Positions 33,701-43,795 of a stretch of 64,000 nucleotides of DNA are shown here, in pieces (position 1 is the first letter of the stretch; each line of letters begins with the position of its first letter). The stretch is from Platycnemis pennipes (lineage: Eukaryota; Arthropoda; Insecta; Odonata; Platycnemididae). The translations under genes and the position numbers were made by a program. Below the pieces are notes generated by a model that saw only the letters and a program-made list of their open reading frames with translations, ran no database searches and was not told the origin of the DNA. The DNA lies in assembly GCA_933228895.1 (NCBI GenBank), contig OW121846.1:45712107-45776106 (forward strand), read 5' to 3'.

Positions 33701-33821
33701 TTTTGACGGACAAACTATTTGGTCTACCTATTACCTTTGATGAATGATCATGTTCGTTCTCTCCATGTGTTTTTCTCTGACCTTCTAAAACTACTCTGCA
33801 TGTTCTGTCAAATTCTTGCAC
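30786..33821 (-). CDS. LINE ORF2: AP-like endonuclease plus reverse transcriptase, 1011 residues
   Basis: The enzyme nicks target DNA and copies the element RNA from the nick. Endonuclease (about residues 60-290): VVNCRSIRNK, TESWLS (about 97), GGDFNLPSIDW (about 200) and ISDHK (about 273) supply the metal-binding and catalytic residues. Reverse transcriptase (about 480-760): YRPISLTSI, FLDFKKAFDKVPH (about 645), GVPQGSVVGPLLFLLYINDL and FADD (about 732). C-terminal conserved region: LEYAASVWDP, QRRAARFVKR, FFPRTIRE. No stop or frameshift is seen, so the frame could still be functional. The listed start is a GTG, not ATG. The frame stays open upstream and overlaps the end of ORF1, so translation may depend on re-initiation or frameshift after ORF1. 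Confidence 0.93.
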   Translation of the reverse strand: MQEFDRTCRVVLEGQRKTHGENEHDHSSKVIGRPNSLSVKKLSKKILVGKEHQERNRLEEKISVIVVNCRSIRNKVAEFHHLIKSTNADIIVGTESWLSKDISDHEVFPKCFTVYRKDRVSRNGGGVFIAVKDPYVSRRELISERNVESIWCSVKSKSSNAKKIYVGAYYRPPDADVNSIIELESEIGTLLSGKNDRGIIVGGDFNLPSIDWNTCSFIAGGKDKEHCESLLNTFTTHSLQQLVTEPTRGNNILDLLATNIPERVLNTVTDTGISDHKIVHAKFIVGVERHYKPRRRVYLFGKANYDGMKEELREAFNVFSEQSKGLNTEDSWREFLEVTRNAVHKYIPSKYISDNTEPRWYNAEVRKSLKRQRVCHAKMKNAGRGLSVEEKNELVKNYKKSRALARKSCRQALSHFKSKMLGEYLDSNPKAFWSYVRELQGNKSTVHTLKNDKGIRVTSSVEKANTLNIFFQSVFNSSSQNAVEPPPNTFREQMPEINISCRGIEQQLKSISKNKSPGPDEIPSRVYKTLASEIAPYLEIIFNKTLKNHTVPKDWKVANITPIFKSGDREEPSNYRPISLTSISCKIFEHIVVSSIMGHLDSQGLLINSQHGFRKGRSCETQLALFVHDILVHGESSTEVDAIFLDFKKAFDKVPHDKLILKLESFGINKNVVCWVKEFLSGREQRVVIDGIMSDTIEVISGVPQGSVVGPLLFLLYINDLGTVVSSNLRLFADDAVVYRGISNEEDTKSLSKDLDAIQEWCDKWQLELNLKKCVAINFWRRNNSIERSYRINSTKIENVETVRYLGVTITKDLSWGRHIREICGRAKRKLGFIKRVLGKCDEKTKERCYFSLVRPHLEYAASVWDPNELGLMRELDSVQRRAARFVKRCYDRLSSVSELIQELGWESLSDRRLTFRLNLLKKFQSDSFTEDVRHILKTPAYYARFDQINKIREIDCRTDRFKMAFFPRTIREQNRQHRKGIGRGNILEYSVVHDACINPTNTIDTNNLVA

Positions 33822-33867
33822 GATTTTTCCCCCGCGGATTGACCTGCACTCTGGGCTACCACCTGAG

Positions 33868-34602
33868 CTAAACGCTACGTGTATGCTCCAGTATCCTACG
33901 CGCTACCTTAGACGATGCCTCGTCCGTGTAGTGGACACCCGAGCGATTCAGGGGCACCCGACACGTTTCCAGCTCCGGCCCGAGGTCCAAAAACTCAGCT
34001 CCCTCGCTCCCACAGACTTCACGGAGTCTCCGGTTTATGCCTAAAACTCGGCTCCAAACCATCGACCCCCGATCCGTCCTAGGTACCAAGCTACATATAG
34101 TCAGCCTCATATCGATACCCAGACCTCCACGAACACGGTGGAACTCGGTGCATAGATCCCTTACGGAATCCATTACATCCTCGGACCCCCGTTTCGCGGC
34201 GTCGTTAGTGCCGACATGGGCGACTACGTGCAGCTTGGAGCAGTTAGTGGCACTGACCGTTGCTTTCAACGCCTTCGTCACCTGGGGCACCGTACCTCCT
34301 GGTATACACCAGGAACGTACCCGTTCTTCGTCACCTGTCCCTCGGGATTCACCATCTCCTTCCCGACGGGCCCTGGCACGCATCGAGTCCGCTACCCGGC
34401 GGACATTGGAGCTACCTATCACTAATACTCCCTCCCTCCCCTCCCGACTCCCAGTCGGCGAAGTCTCCCGAGGCGGAGCGTTCGATGCGCCGACCTCCGC
34501 CAGCCCATCGAACCTATTACTAACGGGGAAAGGCTCAGCCTCTGCCTCTGCATTTCCCCGTTTGTGTAGTGTGACCCCACGACTCCTATGACCCCACGAC
34601 TC
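33868..34602 (-). CDS. LINE ORF1, esterase-type (SGNH), 5'-truncated
   Basis: CR1/L2-type ORF1 proteins carry an SGNH/GDSL esterase domain thought to help the ribonucleoprotein act at membranes or lipids. The three catalytic blocks are visible: VIGSSNVRR (Ser block), HVGTND (Gly/Asn block) and SGVHYTDEA (His block). The recognisable domain begins at about 34425. The frame stays open upstream to 34602, where a stop occurs, and that part (EAEAEAEPFPVSNRFDG and on) looks like a linker with no start codon. The N-terminal part expected of ORF1, often a coiled coil or zinc finger, is missing. It ends 46 bases before the listed ORF2 start. Confidence 0.78.
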   Translation of the reverse strand, partial: ESWGHRSRGVTLHKRGNAEAEAEPFPVSNRFDGLAEVGASNAPPRETSPTGSREGREGVLVIGSSNVRRVADSMRARARREGDGESRGTGDEERVRSWCIPGGTVPQVTKALKATVSATNCSKLHVVAHVGTNDAAKRGSEDVMDSVRDLCTEFHRVRGGLGIDMRLTICSLVPRTDRGSMVWSRVLGINRRLREVCGSEGAEFLDLGPELETCRVPLNRSGVHYTDEASSKVARRILEHTRSV

Positions 34603-34633
34603 CTAAGGATTAGGAGTCGTGGGGTCATAGGAG
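34583..34633. repeat. long perfect hairpin at the LINE 5' junction
   Basis: A stem of about 24 bp (34583-34606 with 34610-34633) around a 3-base loop GGA. The core TGACCCCACGACTCC also occurs once more directly upstream at 34572-34586. The hairpin therefore consists of two direct copies followed by an inverted one. It sits at the junction between truncated LINE ORF1 and flanking DNA. Confidence 0.85.
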
Positions 34634-34647
34634 GGGTCATAAGAGTT

Positions 34648-35267
34648 AGGATTTATTAAAAGGTTTTCTATCGACTTCACCTAGTATTTACTAGTTGGAG
34701 CTAACTAAACATTGTGCTATTATTATTTATTGCCTTGGAAGTTTATCTATTGACTTCTCTAAATTTTAATGATTAAAAATTCTTTTTTCAAGAAACCACA
34801 GGCGGAAAACGGAAAGGAGCCAACCACACTATTCTGATATGTGAGTTTCACAAGCGTTAATCTTTTTAACATTGTGGGCATTTCCGTCGCCGATTAAACT
34901 GAACTTTAGGAACGAGACTTGTTTTTTGTTACCTTTTCTGTCCGACGCTTCCATGTAAGACCACGATGGCCGTGCTTGGAGGTTTATGAGGTGGGAGGAG
35001 GAGGAAAAAGGGCCTGGGTTTTCCCCGCTGAGGCGTCTCAAAGCGAAAGGATAGATGGGCTGAGATGGATTGTGGAAATGGGGTAATGGTGGCGAGAGAG
35101 AATGTTTGGGGAACCGGGAAAGTGAACGAGTTGAAGAACTCTCGCCTACTTCTGCACTTACGTCCACCTTGTAGCAGTGATCGGGGTAAAAGAGGAAAAG
35201 TATCTGAGTTACGGGTGACAATTACTTTCTTGTTGTTTTTTACTTGTAATCGTTACAATTAAATATA
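34648..35267. other. no recognised feature
   Basis: Open frames on both strands at 34829-35262 overlap without recognisable domains. Confidence 0.35.
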
Positions 35268-35530
35268 TATCTCCGGCCTTGGCGGCGGCGGGTAGACACC
35301 TTGCCTGCCAAGCCTAAGGTTGCGTGATTGAATCCCGCATGGTTGGGGTTTTTCCATCCAGGGAGGGTGTGTTTGAATCGTTTGACATTGATTCCGGTAC
35401 GCATATTAGGATGCACTCGTATTACGTTGCGTTAGGGATTATTCCGTACTTGAGTTAATCTCGAACGATTCAAGCATACACCACATGTCAAGGATATGCG
35501 TGTAATCTCAATTGTACAGCATAATATACA
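35268..35530 (+). repeat. tRNA-derived SINE, family B
   Basis: Head: CCGGCCTTGGCGGCGGCGGG, TAGACACCTTGCCTGCCAAG, GGTTGCGTGATTGAATCCC (box B). Body: GGTTGGGGTTTTTCCATCC and TTTGACATTGATTCCGG. Parallel to 21985-22186 and 53770-53935. The 3' boundary is uncertain. Confidence 0.65.
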
Positions 35531-35544
35531 TAACATCAACTCCT

Positions 35545-35835
35545 TCCCATTCTTTTTTTAGCGAAGAGAGCCAAGGGATCCATGGATAGACGTCCTTCCC
35601 AACGGCCGGTACACTGGATCAGTTTCAGTTCTATACGGAATGGCGTCAATGACCCTAGCTGAAGGCGGCCTCCCCTGAATAACTACCACTCTTCTCCACA
35701 CGAATTGAAGTGTGGACTAGATTATTAATGAGAAATATCCTCCACTTTTGGGATTAGAACCGCGCTTCTTGGGATAAAAATTCTGTGCTATAGCTACAAT
35801 GCTAATCCGATCCCGATTCCGAATCCGATCCGATC
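35545..35835 (-). repeat. tRNA-derived SINE, family A, diverged
   Basis: The antisense body (AGCCAAGGGATCC at 35570, TACACTGGATCAGTTTCAG) and antisense head (TGGGATTAGAACCGCGCTTC, GCTACAATGCTAATCCGATC) follow the family-A order, as in 55160-55420. Confidence 0.5.
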
Positions 35836-36189
35836 TTTTGATTACTATGCAAGCGGCATCAGGATGTGATCAAATTGTGGATTTCGAATTTACGTGATTA
35901 TGATTCTGACCAATAGACACACTTGAATGTTATGAGTTTCAGATCGGAATGCTCTTCCTCTCAAATTCTTAGAGGGCCCACAAAATGAGTGCTCACATTG
36001 ATTTCCTCTCCTCATTAACCTGAGCTGAGATGTATTGAACTCAAGAATTCAATTTTTTACTACGATTTTTAGTGTTCAATGGTTAGTGAGTACGTTCAAT
36101 GGTTATTTGTCTTAATCTTCTGATTCCATATTTATTCATAAATTAGAATGAACGATTGAAGAGCAGAATGATCTTGACTGAATGGAGAC

Positions 36190-36275
36190 AGCCGTGATAG
36201 AGAGGTCGGTGAAACCAATCCTGAATCTCAAATGTCTTGAATTCGAATCCCTCCTAGTACATTGTTTTTGCGTTT
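36190..36275 (+). repeat. tRNA-like SINE head, degenerate
   Basis: Contains GTGATAGAGAGGTCGGTGAA (box-A-like) and TCTTGAATTCGAATCCCTCC (box-B-like), with the spacing of a tRNA promoter. The cloverleaf cannot be closed. It directly precedes the 36311-36636 repeat set. Confidence 0.45.
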
Positions 36276-36310
36276 GTCTGAGGTTTAGGGCCATATGTAG
36301 AATCTCAACA

Positions 36311-36636
36311 AGTCTCATTTCTACCGGTTACGCCCTAAAATCCCTACCACGAGTCAAATTGGTGCACAGATTCTACCTACAAAGGTTGTATTACTGCTCA
36401 GCATGACGCTGAGAACTGAGTTGAGATTTCTTAATATGGCGCAGCCATATTCAACATTTCAACTACAGTCTCATTTCTTCGGTTTGCATCGTAAAATATC
36501 TATCACGATTTCGAAAGTTTATTCAGATTCTCCTCGATATGGTTCGAAGCGGTATAGAGCGTGGTAATACTAACTTTTCAGGGTAAATCTGCCCACCAGT
36601 TTCACTCGAAGTAGAGATTTTAGGACGTAGGCAGAG
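36311..36636. repeat. three-copy repeat: two direct, one inverted
   Basis: A unit of about 55-65 bp occurs at 36311-36375 and 36469-36533, both starting GTCTCATTTCT and both containing a CxTAAAATxxCTAxCACGA core. It occurs again inverted at about 36580-36634 (reverse complement has CGTCCTAAAATCTCTAC and ACTGGTGGGCAGATTTA). All copies keep CAGATT at the same place. No family recognised. Confidence 0.55.
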
Positions 36637-36639
36637 GAA

Positions 36640-37929
36640 GCGAGAGTGTGGCTGAGATTTTGATTATGACCCTTAGACGTGGAAGCAATTTAGGTTAGAT
36701 GGAGTGATGTAAACAGTTGGAACTCCTTATTGAAGAAACGGTGGCATTTATGGCTTTTATGGTGGCATGAAGGGAGTGTGGTAGTTTTGTGAACTGGATT
36801 CTCTCCGCGGTAGTCTGGCTGATAAAACGGATAAATAGCTAGGACTGGGCGGTGCAGGAAATACTGAACCGGTTCTCGGTTCTGAAAAAAACAGTTTGCG
36901 ACGGCGGTGTACCTGTTCAGTAGATCGAACCGGTGTTTTCGACTGAACCGTGTTTTCTCTTGAACCGGTGTTTTATACTGACAACGGCGTTTTATACTGT
37001 TTAGTCAACGGTAGATATTTCTTGAAAACTCTCACATGAGTCTGTAAATTATTCTGACTTATCCTTGGGAAAGTCTCCTACAAATACTAGAGCATCCCAT
37101 AAAGGTGCCGTGGCTTAGCGAGTACTTTTCCTTAACCTCTGGCCTGGCAATTCCCGGGAAGCGGTTGACGCGAGGAGGCTGCCTTGATATGACTGTTCAT
37201 GAAGGTCACATCGGTCAGTACAGCAACACTCATTTCAAACGCTTTTGCGAGAGAAAAAAATATCTCGATGGTCATAGTACTGCGGCGCGGAAAGCAACGG
37301 GAAACCGACACATAATTTTCCCGAAGGTCAACATCCCGCCGAGTCTTCCATTTCACTTTTCTTGTTTGTGCATACATGCGTATAACGGGCGTGACGGAGC
37401 CCTCTTGGGTTAAATATTCCAGAGCTAAACCAGTTTACGCATTTTTGTCTCCGGCTGTGGGTTGCTGGGGAAAGTTCTTCAGCGATTGGGCCGATTTATG
37501 TAGGGTTAGGGCTCGGGATATCAGGTCATGCGGAGAGAAATTCATCAAACGGGAGTAAATTCCTCAAGTTCAAGGGAAGGAGAGTGATCCAAGGAAGTGC
37601 TCCAAATGAAGTGGTAGCTACGGAGCTGATCCAGCGAAAGAAGGATGTTGGACTGATAGAGTGAGGAAAGTAAATCGTTATGGTGCAGCAATAGGGGAGA
37701 AATGGAATTCCCGCGGTTTCTACGGAAATTGTGACGTTGAGTATAGGGCGTTAGCGAAGTACAGCAAAGGAATGTTACTGCCAAACGGCTGAAGGCGTAC
37801 AAGGAAGATAAACGAAATGAAAGGGCTTTGAAAGGAACAGGTAATTAGTTCAAAGAAAATAAGAACGAATGATTTCAACAATCACGGGAAAACAGATAGT
37901 AGTATCCGATGAGCTAAATGGATGCATGA
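36640..37929. other. no recognised feature
   Basis: No domain in the open frames. A run of ACCGGTGTTTT-like repeats occurs near 36890-36990 (GAACCGGT motifs four to five times) without clear periodicity. Confidence 0.35.
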
Positions 37930-38556
37930 CTACATCTACATAATACCCTGCTAGCCACCATAAAGGTATGTGGCAGAGGGTAAAATGACACCGAAGATGC
38001 ATTAATAATCATGCAAAACAATTGGTATTTATATTGTAGTCTGAACTTCACAATTATGAAAAAAATAGAAATAGCAAAGCAAGCATGTAAAAACATGCTG
38101 TAAGTTGGGTTAGCTTAAATTCCTTATATGAACATGCAACTACCAATGCTATCCACTGATACATTTGTTTTTTTAATATTAGTGATATTTTCAGTAATTC
38201 ATGTCTTTAATTGTATGAGGAAAAATGGGCATTTTCAATCTGCCAGTTTGGAAATCAATTTCTCTAATTTTATGATTATGATCCAGTCTAACATACCGTT
38301 CCTAATCAAATCTTGCCGATCTTCAATGCATATGCTCCAGTTCATTAATTAAACGTATTTCGTAGGGACCCCATATATTCGTAGCGTATTCCACATGCGG
38401 TCTAATAACGGCAAAGTAGCTTATTTCTCGTACATGATCGTCACATTTGCCCGGTGACCTATTTATGAATCCCAGCTTACAATTAACTTGACTAATTATT
38501 TCACGTATGTGTTTACCCCAAGAAAGATCATGTGTCAGTCGTATTCCAAGGTATCA
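37930..38556 (-). pseudogene. LINE subfamily B, 5'-truncated and decayed
   Basis: Plus strand: TACATCTACATAATACCCTG, the antisense tail block, and 3' UTR with CATGCAAAAACATGCTG-like and TTGGGTTAGCTTAAA. Antisense RT C-terminus follows: TTTCTCTAATTTTATGATTA, AATCTTGCCGATCTTC, and ATTTCACGTATGTGTTTACC. It ends near CGTATTCCAAGGTAT. An internal deletion removes most of the segment between LDHNHK and RVQRR. Confidence 0.78.
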
Positions 38557-38562
38557 ACTATA

Positions 38563-38800
38563 CGGGATTGCGTAGGTGTAGTGATTAGAGCACTGGCCTC
38601 CCATACCGAAGGCTTGGGTTTGAATCCCGGTTGTGGCAGAGATTCTTGATGAGTATACCGGTTCTTACTTGAGTGCTGTATGTAGAGAATTTTGAGTTCA
38701 GGACTCCGTCCGTCAGACCGGACATCATCCCCGTCCCCACCTTGTTCTTCCTTAAGATCGGGCTAATGCCGAACACGGGTGCCGACCAAAGCTATTCCTG
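38563..38800 (+). repeat. tRNA-derived SINE, family A
   Basis: Head: GTAGGTGTAGTGATTAGAGC, GGCTTGGGTTTGAATCCCGG. Body: CCGGTTCTTACTTGAGTGCT, TTGAGTTCAGGACTCCGTCC, GATCGGGCTAATGCCG. It starts within a few bases of the 5' end of the subfamily-B LINE, so it either inserted next to it or truncates it. Confidence 0.75.
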
Positions 38801-39029
38801 TTTTATTGATTAATTTTCTTTGTAGAAAATTTGGTACTTTGAAAGACTGTATACCTCCATTTCCATCCTTCCACCTTTCTCATCTCACACTTGAACCTTT
38901 CCTTCCTGCTTGAGGTAGGCCCGGGGGTAAACCGTTTCTGAAAGAGTAGAATTAGGTTTTTGTGCTGTTCCAAACTGTACGGTTTTATCGCACCGGCTCT
39001 TAGTAACATAATACTAGTTTTAATCCTAT

Positions 39030-39125
39030 GACAGGTAAAATATCCTTGCCCAAGTTGGGATTCAAACCTTTAGGTCCCCAAGTTACTCACCTGAATACGC
39101 TAGCTGGCCAGGGATGGGCAAAAAG
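39030..39125 (-). repeat. tRNA-like SINE head
   Basis: Antisense head on plus: AAAATATCCTTGCCCAAGTT, GGGATTCAAACCTTTAGG, TCACCTGAATACGCTAGCTG. Body absent. Confidence 0.5.
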
Positions 39126-40789
39126 GAGCAAAAATACTAACACCGTATTAACTCGTGGGCTTAGACAAATTCTCCGGATTTTCTAGCAAATCGCGCGACT
39201 TTTTTCTTCAAATTCCAATAGCTTGTGTCTCGCATTTTTCTCCCAATTCTTCTTCCTTATCTTTGAATATATTTCTATTTTATTGATTAATTTTTTTAGT
39301 AATGTGCTGTCAGGTTGTAACGAAAAGCGCAGGCACAAGAGAAAGATATTAATCCTTCGAAAATATTTTTTTCCTTGCGAACCTGCCCAAAACTGGGGGT
39401 GTGCAAGACACAAAAGTGATTGCGGAATATAAGCTAACGGAGCAGAACTGGAAAACCGATTGATTGAGCGTTAGTGTGAGCTTGGAAATATTTTTGGTCC
39501 GTAAAAGTTCCTTATGCTATTCGGGTGGCTGGCTCGAGGATGGTTCCTGAGATGAGTCGAAGGATTCCAGGCAGCCGGAACAATTTATATGTATCAATAT
39601 TAACAAATCATGGAATGCCTGCCAAAACTATTCCCGTGCATATTTTACTGGGCCTATGAGTGACTTTTTTTTAGAGCTAGATTAAATGCGGATGAAGACA
39701 GAAATGAAATTGATGGAGTGGCAGAAGAATCGAAGGAAACATATCGGAGACTTGCATAGCGGACGGTTAGGAAAAGAATGATGTCTTATGCGGACGCATT
39801 CTTTGTAGAAAAAAAATATTGCATGACAAAGAGATTTGATCACTCGTTGCCTCGGAGGAATTCGAAAGTAATGCGATACCTTGGGGAAAAAACCACGCGC
39901 AGCAGATCAAGTGATTATTGTTGCGGGGGGAGGAGAGAATGCAAAAGGGAATTAGGTGAGCGGAAAATTAAATGCATTTCAAAAGAGTGGTTAATTTGTT
40001 TTCTCGTTGTCGTACCATAAAAACACAGCATGCGTAATTGAGTGACAGTTGAAGTTGATATTATTTTGTGAAAGACACTTTGTCGCGGCTTTAATTGCTC
40101 GAAAGCATATCGATGAATTTTAATGTTGTAGTGTGCCACTTGTTCGAAAGAAGGGGGCGGAGGAACTTGTCAACTTTGAAAACGAACATTTCGAGCTCAG
40201 TCATTGACGATTAATGTGAAAATTATCGAAGGTGCGGGGGTTCACGGAAAGTTTAGATAGCGAGAAATTAATTTGGATAGATGGAGTACAATCAGTGAAA
40301 TGGGGATTGAATTTCCTATGGTAATGGTTGTGAGTAATCTTTGATAACCCGGATTTTAAACAGAAAATTAAAACGTCGTACCATCCATATGGTGGTACGA
40401 GGTGCTCATTGTGGCTCGTTCAGCCTCAGAGCAGAGGTAAATGGTTTAAAATGTCTGCCATGGGTCATCTGTCTTATACTGTTTCTAATGGTATGCCCAT
40501 GTATGCATCTAACATGTTTTATTATGAAAATACCATTGGCCGATTATTGAAGAATTTAAAAGATGCAATTCACCCCATTTAAATTCTTGTGTATTTAAAC
40601 TAAAAATATGGTGACTGTGAGAGTATGTATATTGTCCAAGCTGGGTGCAGTTATAAGACAAACTAGGGAGCATAAGGCGTGCTGGACAAAGGCAAGTTTG
40701 TTTTGCTTTTGCACGTTACTTATTGGAAACAGGCAATTGTAATGACTGCACTTAGCCAGAATCTCTCCATTTCACGGAGAAAGGTCTGA

Positions 40790-40819
40790 GGATGGACGGC
40801 ATGGAACAGCCGTCCATCC
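40790..40819. repeat. short perfect hairpin
   Basis: An 11-bp stem GGATGGACGGC / GCCGTCCATCC with an 8-base loop ATGGAACA. AGGTC and GACCT further out can extend it. No known RNA family recognised. Confidence 0.6.
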
Positions 40820-42347
40820 ATTGACCTCGGAACAGCTGGTTTTGCCTTTCATGGAAAGCATGTCCTACACAGGGAAATTATATTCCCTAACCCATCCCAA
40901 TTGTTACGCATTACACTGATATACCACCACTACCCTCTTACCCGCTCCTTTCCCTCTACTGCTCCCCATCCGTAAATATCTACCGGTGATCCCCCGCACT
41001 CTATGTGCTTTCTGTACACATTCTGAGTTCTACATATCTGATAATGGCTTGAGTGCTAGAACCGGTTGTGAATGTTATAGTAAACAGTGTGAGTCACAAT
41101 GGAACCAACTTATTTTAATTCATTGATCTCTTCAATTTTAGCATATATATTCTGAAATACATCCATCTGATTGCGAACTCTTGCATCATTTTTTCTCGGC
41201 AATTCCTGAACAATCACGTCAGATTCACTTATTTTCTCGATGCTTGGAAATGATTGCCCTCTTATAATTGCTGAAACTAAGATAGAGACACTTACTTATA
41301 TAGGTAAATGCTCAAAAAAAGAATACTTATGTCACATGAAAAAGACCACTCGCCAAGAAGGATCCTAGTTGCATGGAATGCGTGGTCTTGAAACTCCTTA
41401 GAGGGATAGGCAGACCTTGAAGGGTCCTAGAAGGTGTTCACTGTTTTGGGACCCTTATCGCCAGCCGTTACTGCCTGGTAAAGCCTGGAAGCTGCAAAGA
41501 AAAGCGCATGGTTCCTTAGTTTGGGACTAGACACAATGAGAGAATTCATGGGGTTGATAATGCCCAAGGAAACAAGGAATATGGAAAGAAGAGAAGAGAA
41601 GGAACTAATGGTGGATATATCTATCACATGTAAAAGAAGCTGGTCCATCGTGACGACCCATCAGTTGGACAGGCTGCTGTCATAAAGATGGTAAAAAGAG
41701 AAGTGAATGACGAAAAATATGAGTGAAGAAAAATTTCCATAACTCTCATCCAATCGATTTCACATTAAAAAATGTATTTTCAAGTCTTTCCATAAAGGGA
41801 AAACTTCCAATAGTAATGCCATTGCAGATAAATATACCTGAATTACCTTTTCTGTACTAATAACCATATGGGAGATTGACTAATAACATTATTTACAGCG
41901 TTGCATCTTATCTTCCACTCGCACGTAAATTAAAGGACACAAACGACGTTGATGTCGTTCCGAGTCACGCTGCACGACAGACGCATGTTGACACTTGTGT
42001 TAATAATTGCAACGCGGAGTTTCCACCGTATTTATTTTGCATCAGTTAGCCTTTAGTACCTCACTTGATATAAATTATGGATATGGACGAACTTTTAAGA
42101 AATTAAGCTGCAGTATAAACAGTATTTTATTATATAATTGCGTAAAAATTGCTTAAAATACTTCCACTCTTTTCGGATAGAAGCGGAATTAAGTTACCGA
42201 GTCAAACTAAATTCAGTATTTTTGTTCGCAAAAATGTTTTGGTCACAGGGACCTTTGAAATTGTTGTGTTCTATCACCAGAAAACATGACTTTTATGTTG
42301 AACGGAATGAAATATTATAAAGCATATAATAGAATGTATCTACTATT

Positions 42348-42390
42348 CACATATGATCACTGATTATGTCATAGTCAGTGACCATATGTG
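42348..42390. repeat. 43-bp near-perfect palindrome
   Basis: Two 21-base arms (42348-42368 and 42370-42390) around one base, with two mismatches that can be G-U pairs on one strand or the other. Both ends read CACATATG / CATATGTG. Surroundings are AT-rich. Confidence 0.7.
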
Positions 42391-43600
42391 ATGAAGCAGA
42401 GCAGAGTATATACAAAAGAAAACAATTCACGAATGATATTCACACGGTTTATGAATGTTGGTTCATTGATATGTGGTAGTAATAATTGGTCTACTTTGTT
42501 AGAAATATAGGGTAAAATGGAAATAATCGACCGAATGTGTGACTCACAAAAAAATTAATTTTAGTAAAATCTATCTTGGACCCTATCGAGTTAACGTGCG
42601 TATCAGGGCATTTTACGAGTAATGCCTTCCTTCTGACGAGTCTCTGACCCAGATTTTAAACTGCGCAAACTGGATTTGATTATGAAACCATTCATGCACT
42701 TGCAGCATGAGCACGTGGTGTGCGGTTTAATGATTTGTCAGGTTTTTGCTCAGTAGGAGAGGTGAAAGTGCGTGCTGCAGTTGTTTTAGAAACCTTATTC
42801 TAGATTAATTTCATCAACTCACCGGCATACCGGCTTTAATAGATTTTTTTGAGCTCGCTCGTTTGTTCAGCTGGCTGCTGCAGTAAGTGGGGTTTGTTAC
42901 ACTCCCTGGTGAATGCGATTATTCAGCAATGTTATTTCATTCATTTCAGTGGGTTTTTGTGAGGAGGGTCTGCCATAAAATTGTAATCATATCATTATTT
43001 TGATAATTGTTAAACTTCTTGAAAGTTATAAGCTGTAGCAATTAATGCCAATATAATTATAATGTTACACTAATTTTTGGATAATTGCTCTGGAGTTATC
43101 TCAGATATAAGGAGTGGGTGAAACGTAGAAAATATAGTTTTTAGCGCCCGTAAATGATAACTTTCTTAACGAAAAATTTATATTCGGTAAAAATTTGCTC
43201 TAGATAATGAACTGATTCTCATTTGAAGGGAAAGATTCGTTATTTGGCACCTTCCTGAGCATGAAAAATATGCTGCTGATAGGATATACGAAGGAAGCAG
43301 AATAGTAGAGAACAAGTAATTAGGACTAATGGGATTCTGAATATGGCAGTAGAAGACAGAATGCAAGGAAACCGGGGGAAAGGAGTGTGAATTTTTATGG
43401 AATGAAGATAAGAGAGTATGCATTCTTATCCGAAGAGAATTGTAGAAAAGTTAAGGAAGCATTCCGTAAAATTGTTGGGGAAGTAAAAGTACTAATTGAA
43501 AATCTACTCTACCCAACACAAAACCAAATAGTGATTTGCATTATCAGATAGTAATATATAAAATGTTACTTTTGAAGGTGTTTTCGAGTCAACGGGTTAA

Positions 43601-43795
43601 CACTTACCCTCCTGACCCTGTGTTATTGTGTTCTGATCCCGGCTGGGTGGCCGGCTACATACATTGGAGTTGAAACCCGAGGATTTAATGTGTTTGCCAA
43701 CTCATGTAGCCAGTAGGTGGTTTGCATGCCCCACAACCCTGAAGTCGCGCAGTCAAATCCCACTTCCTGCGGGGATATTTATCTGTTCTCAATAA
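43601..43795 (+). repeat. tRNA-like SINE sequences, degenerate
   Basis: Two box-B-like stretches: TTGTGTTCTGATCCCGGCTG (about 43627) and CGCGCAGTCAAATCCCACTTCC (about 43746), each with weak upstream box-A-like sequence. Likely two old SINE heads. Confidence 0.4.

Larger units (their letters stand above)
30674..34641 (-). mobile_element. LINE subfamily A (CR1/L2-type), long young copy
   Basis: The longest LINE in the window. On the minus strand it runs from a 5'-truncated ORF1 through a complete ORF2 to the 3' block and TAGATG tail (antisense CATCTACATCTACATCTACA at 30674-30693). A possible 6-bp target duplication AGAGTT sits at 30668-30673 and 34642-34647. If real, the hairpin at 34583-34633 lies within the element at its 5' end. 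An esterase-type ORF1, an AP-endonuclease and a reverse transcriptase place it in the CR1/L2 group. Confidence 0.88.
39126..43600. other. long stretch without recognised gene
   Basis: About 4.5 kb with no supported gene or repeat family. It contains two hairpins listed separately (40790-40819 and 42348-42390). Confidence 0.35.

Noticed and set aside
34037..34591. 184-codon plus-strand frame opposite LINE ORF1
   Set aside because: Composition-driven shadow of the CG-rich esterase ORF; Ser/Pro/Arg-rich with no domain.
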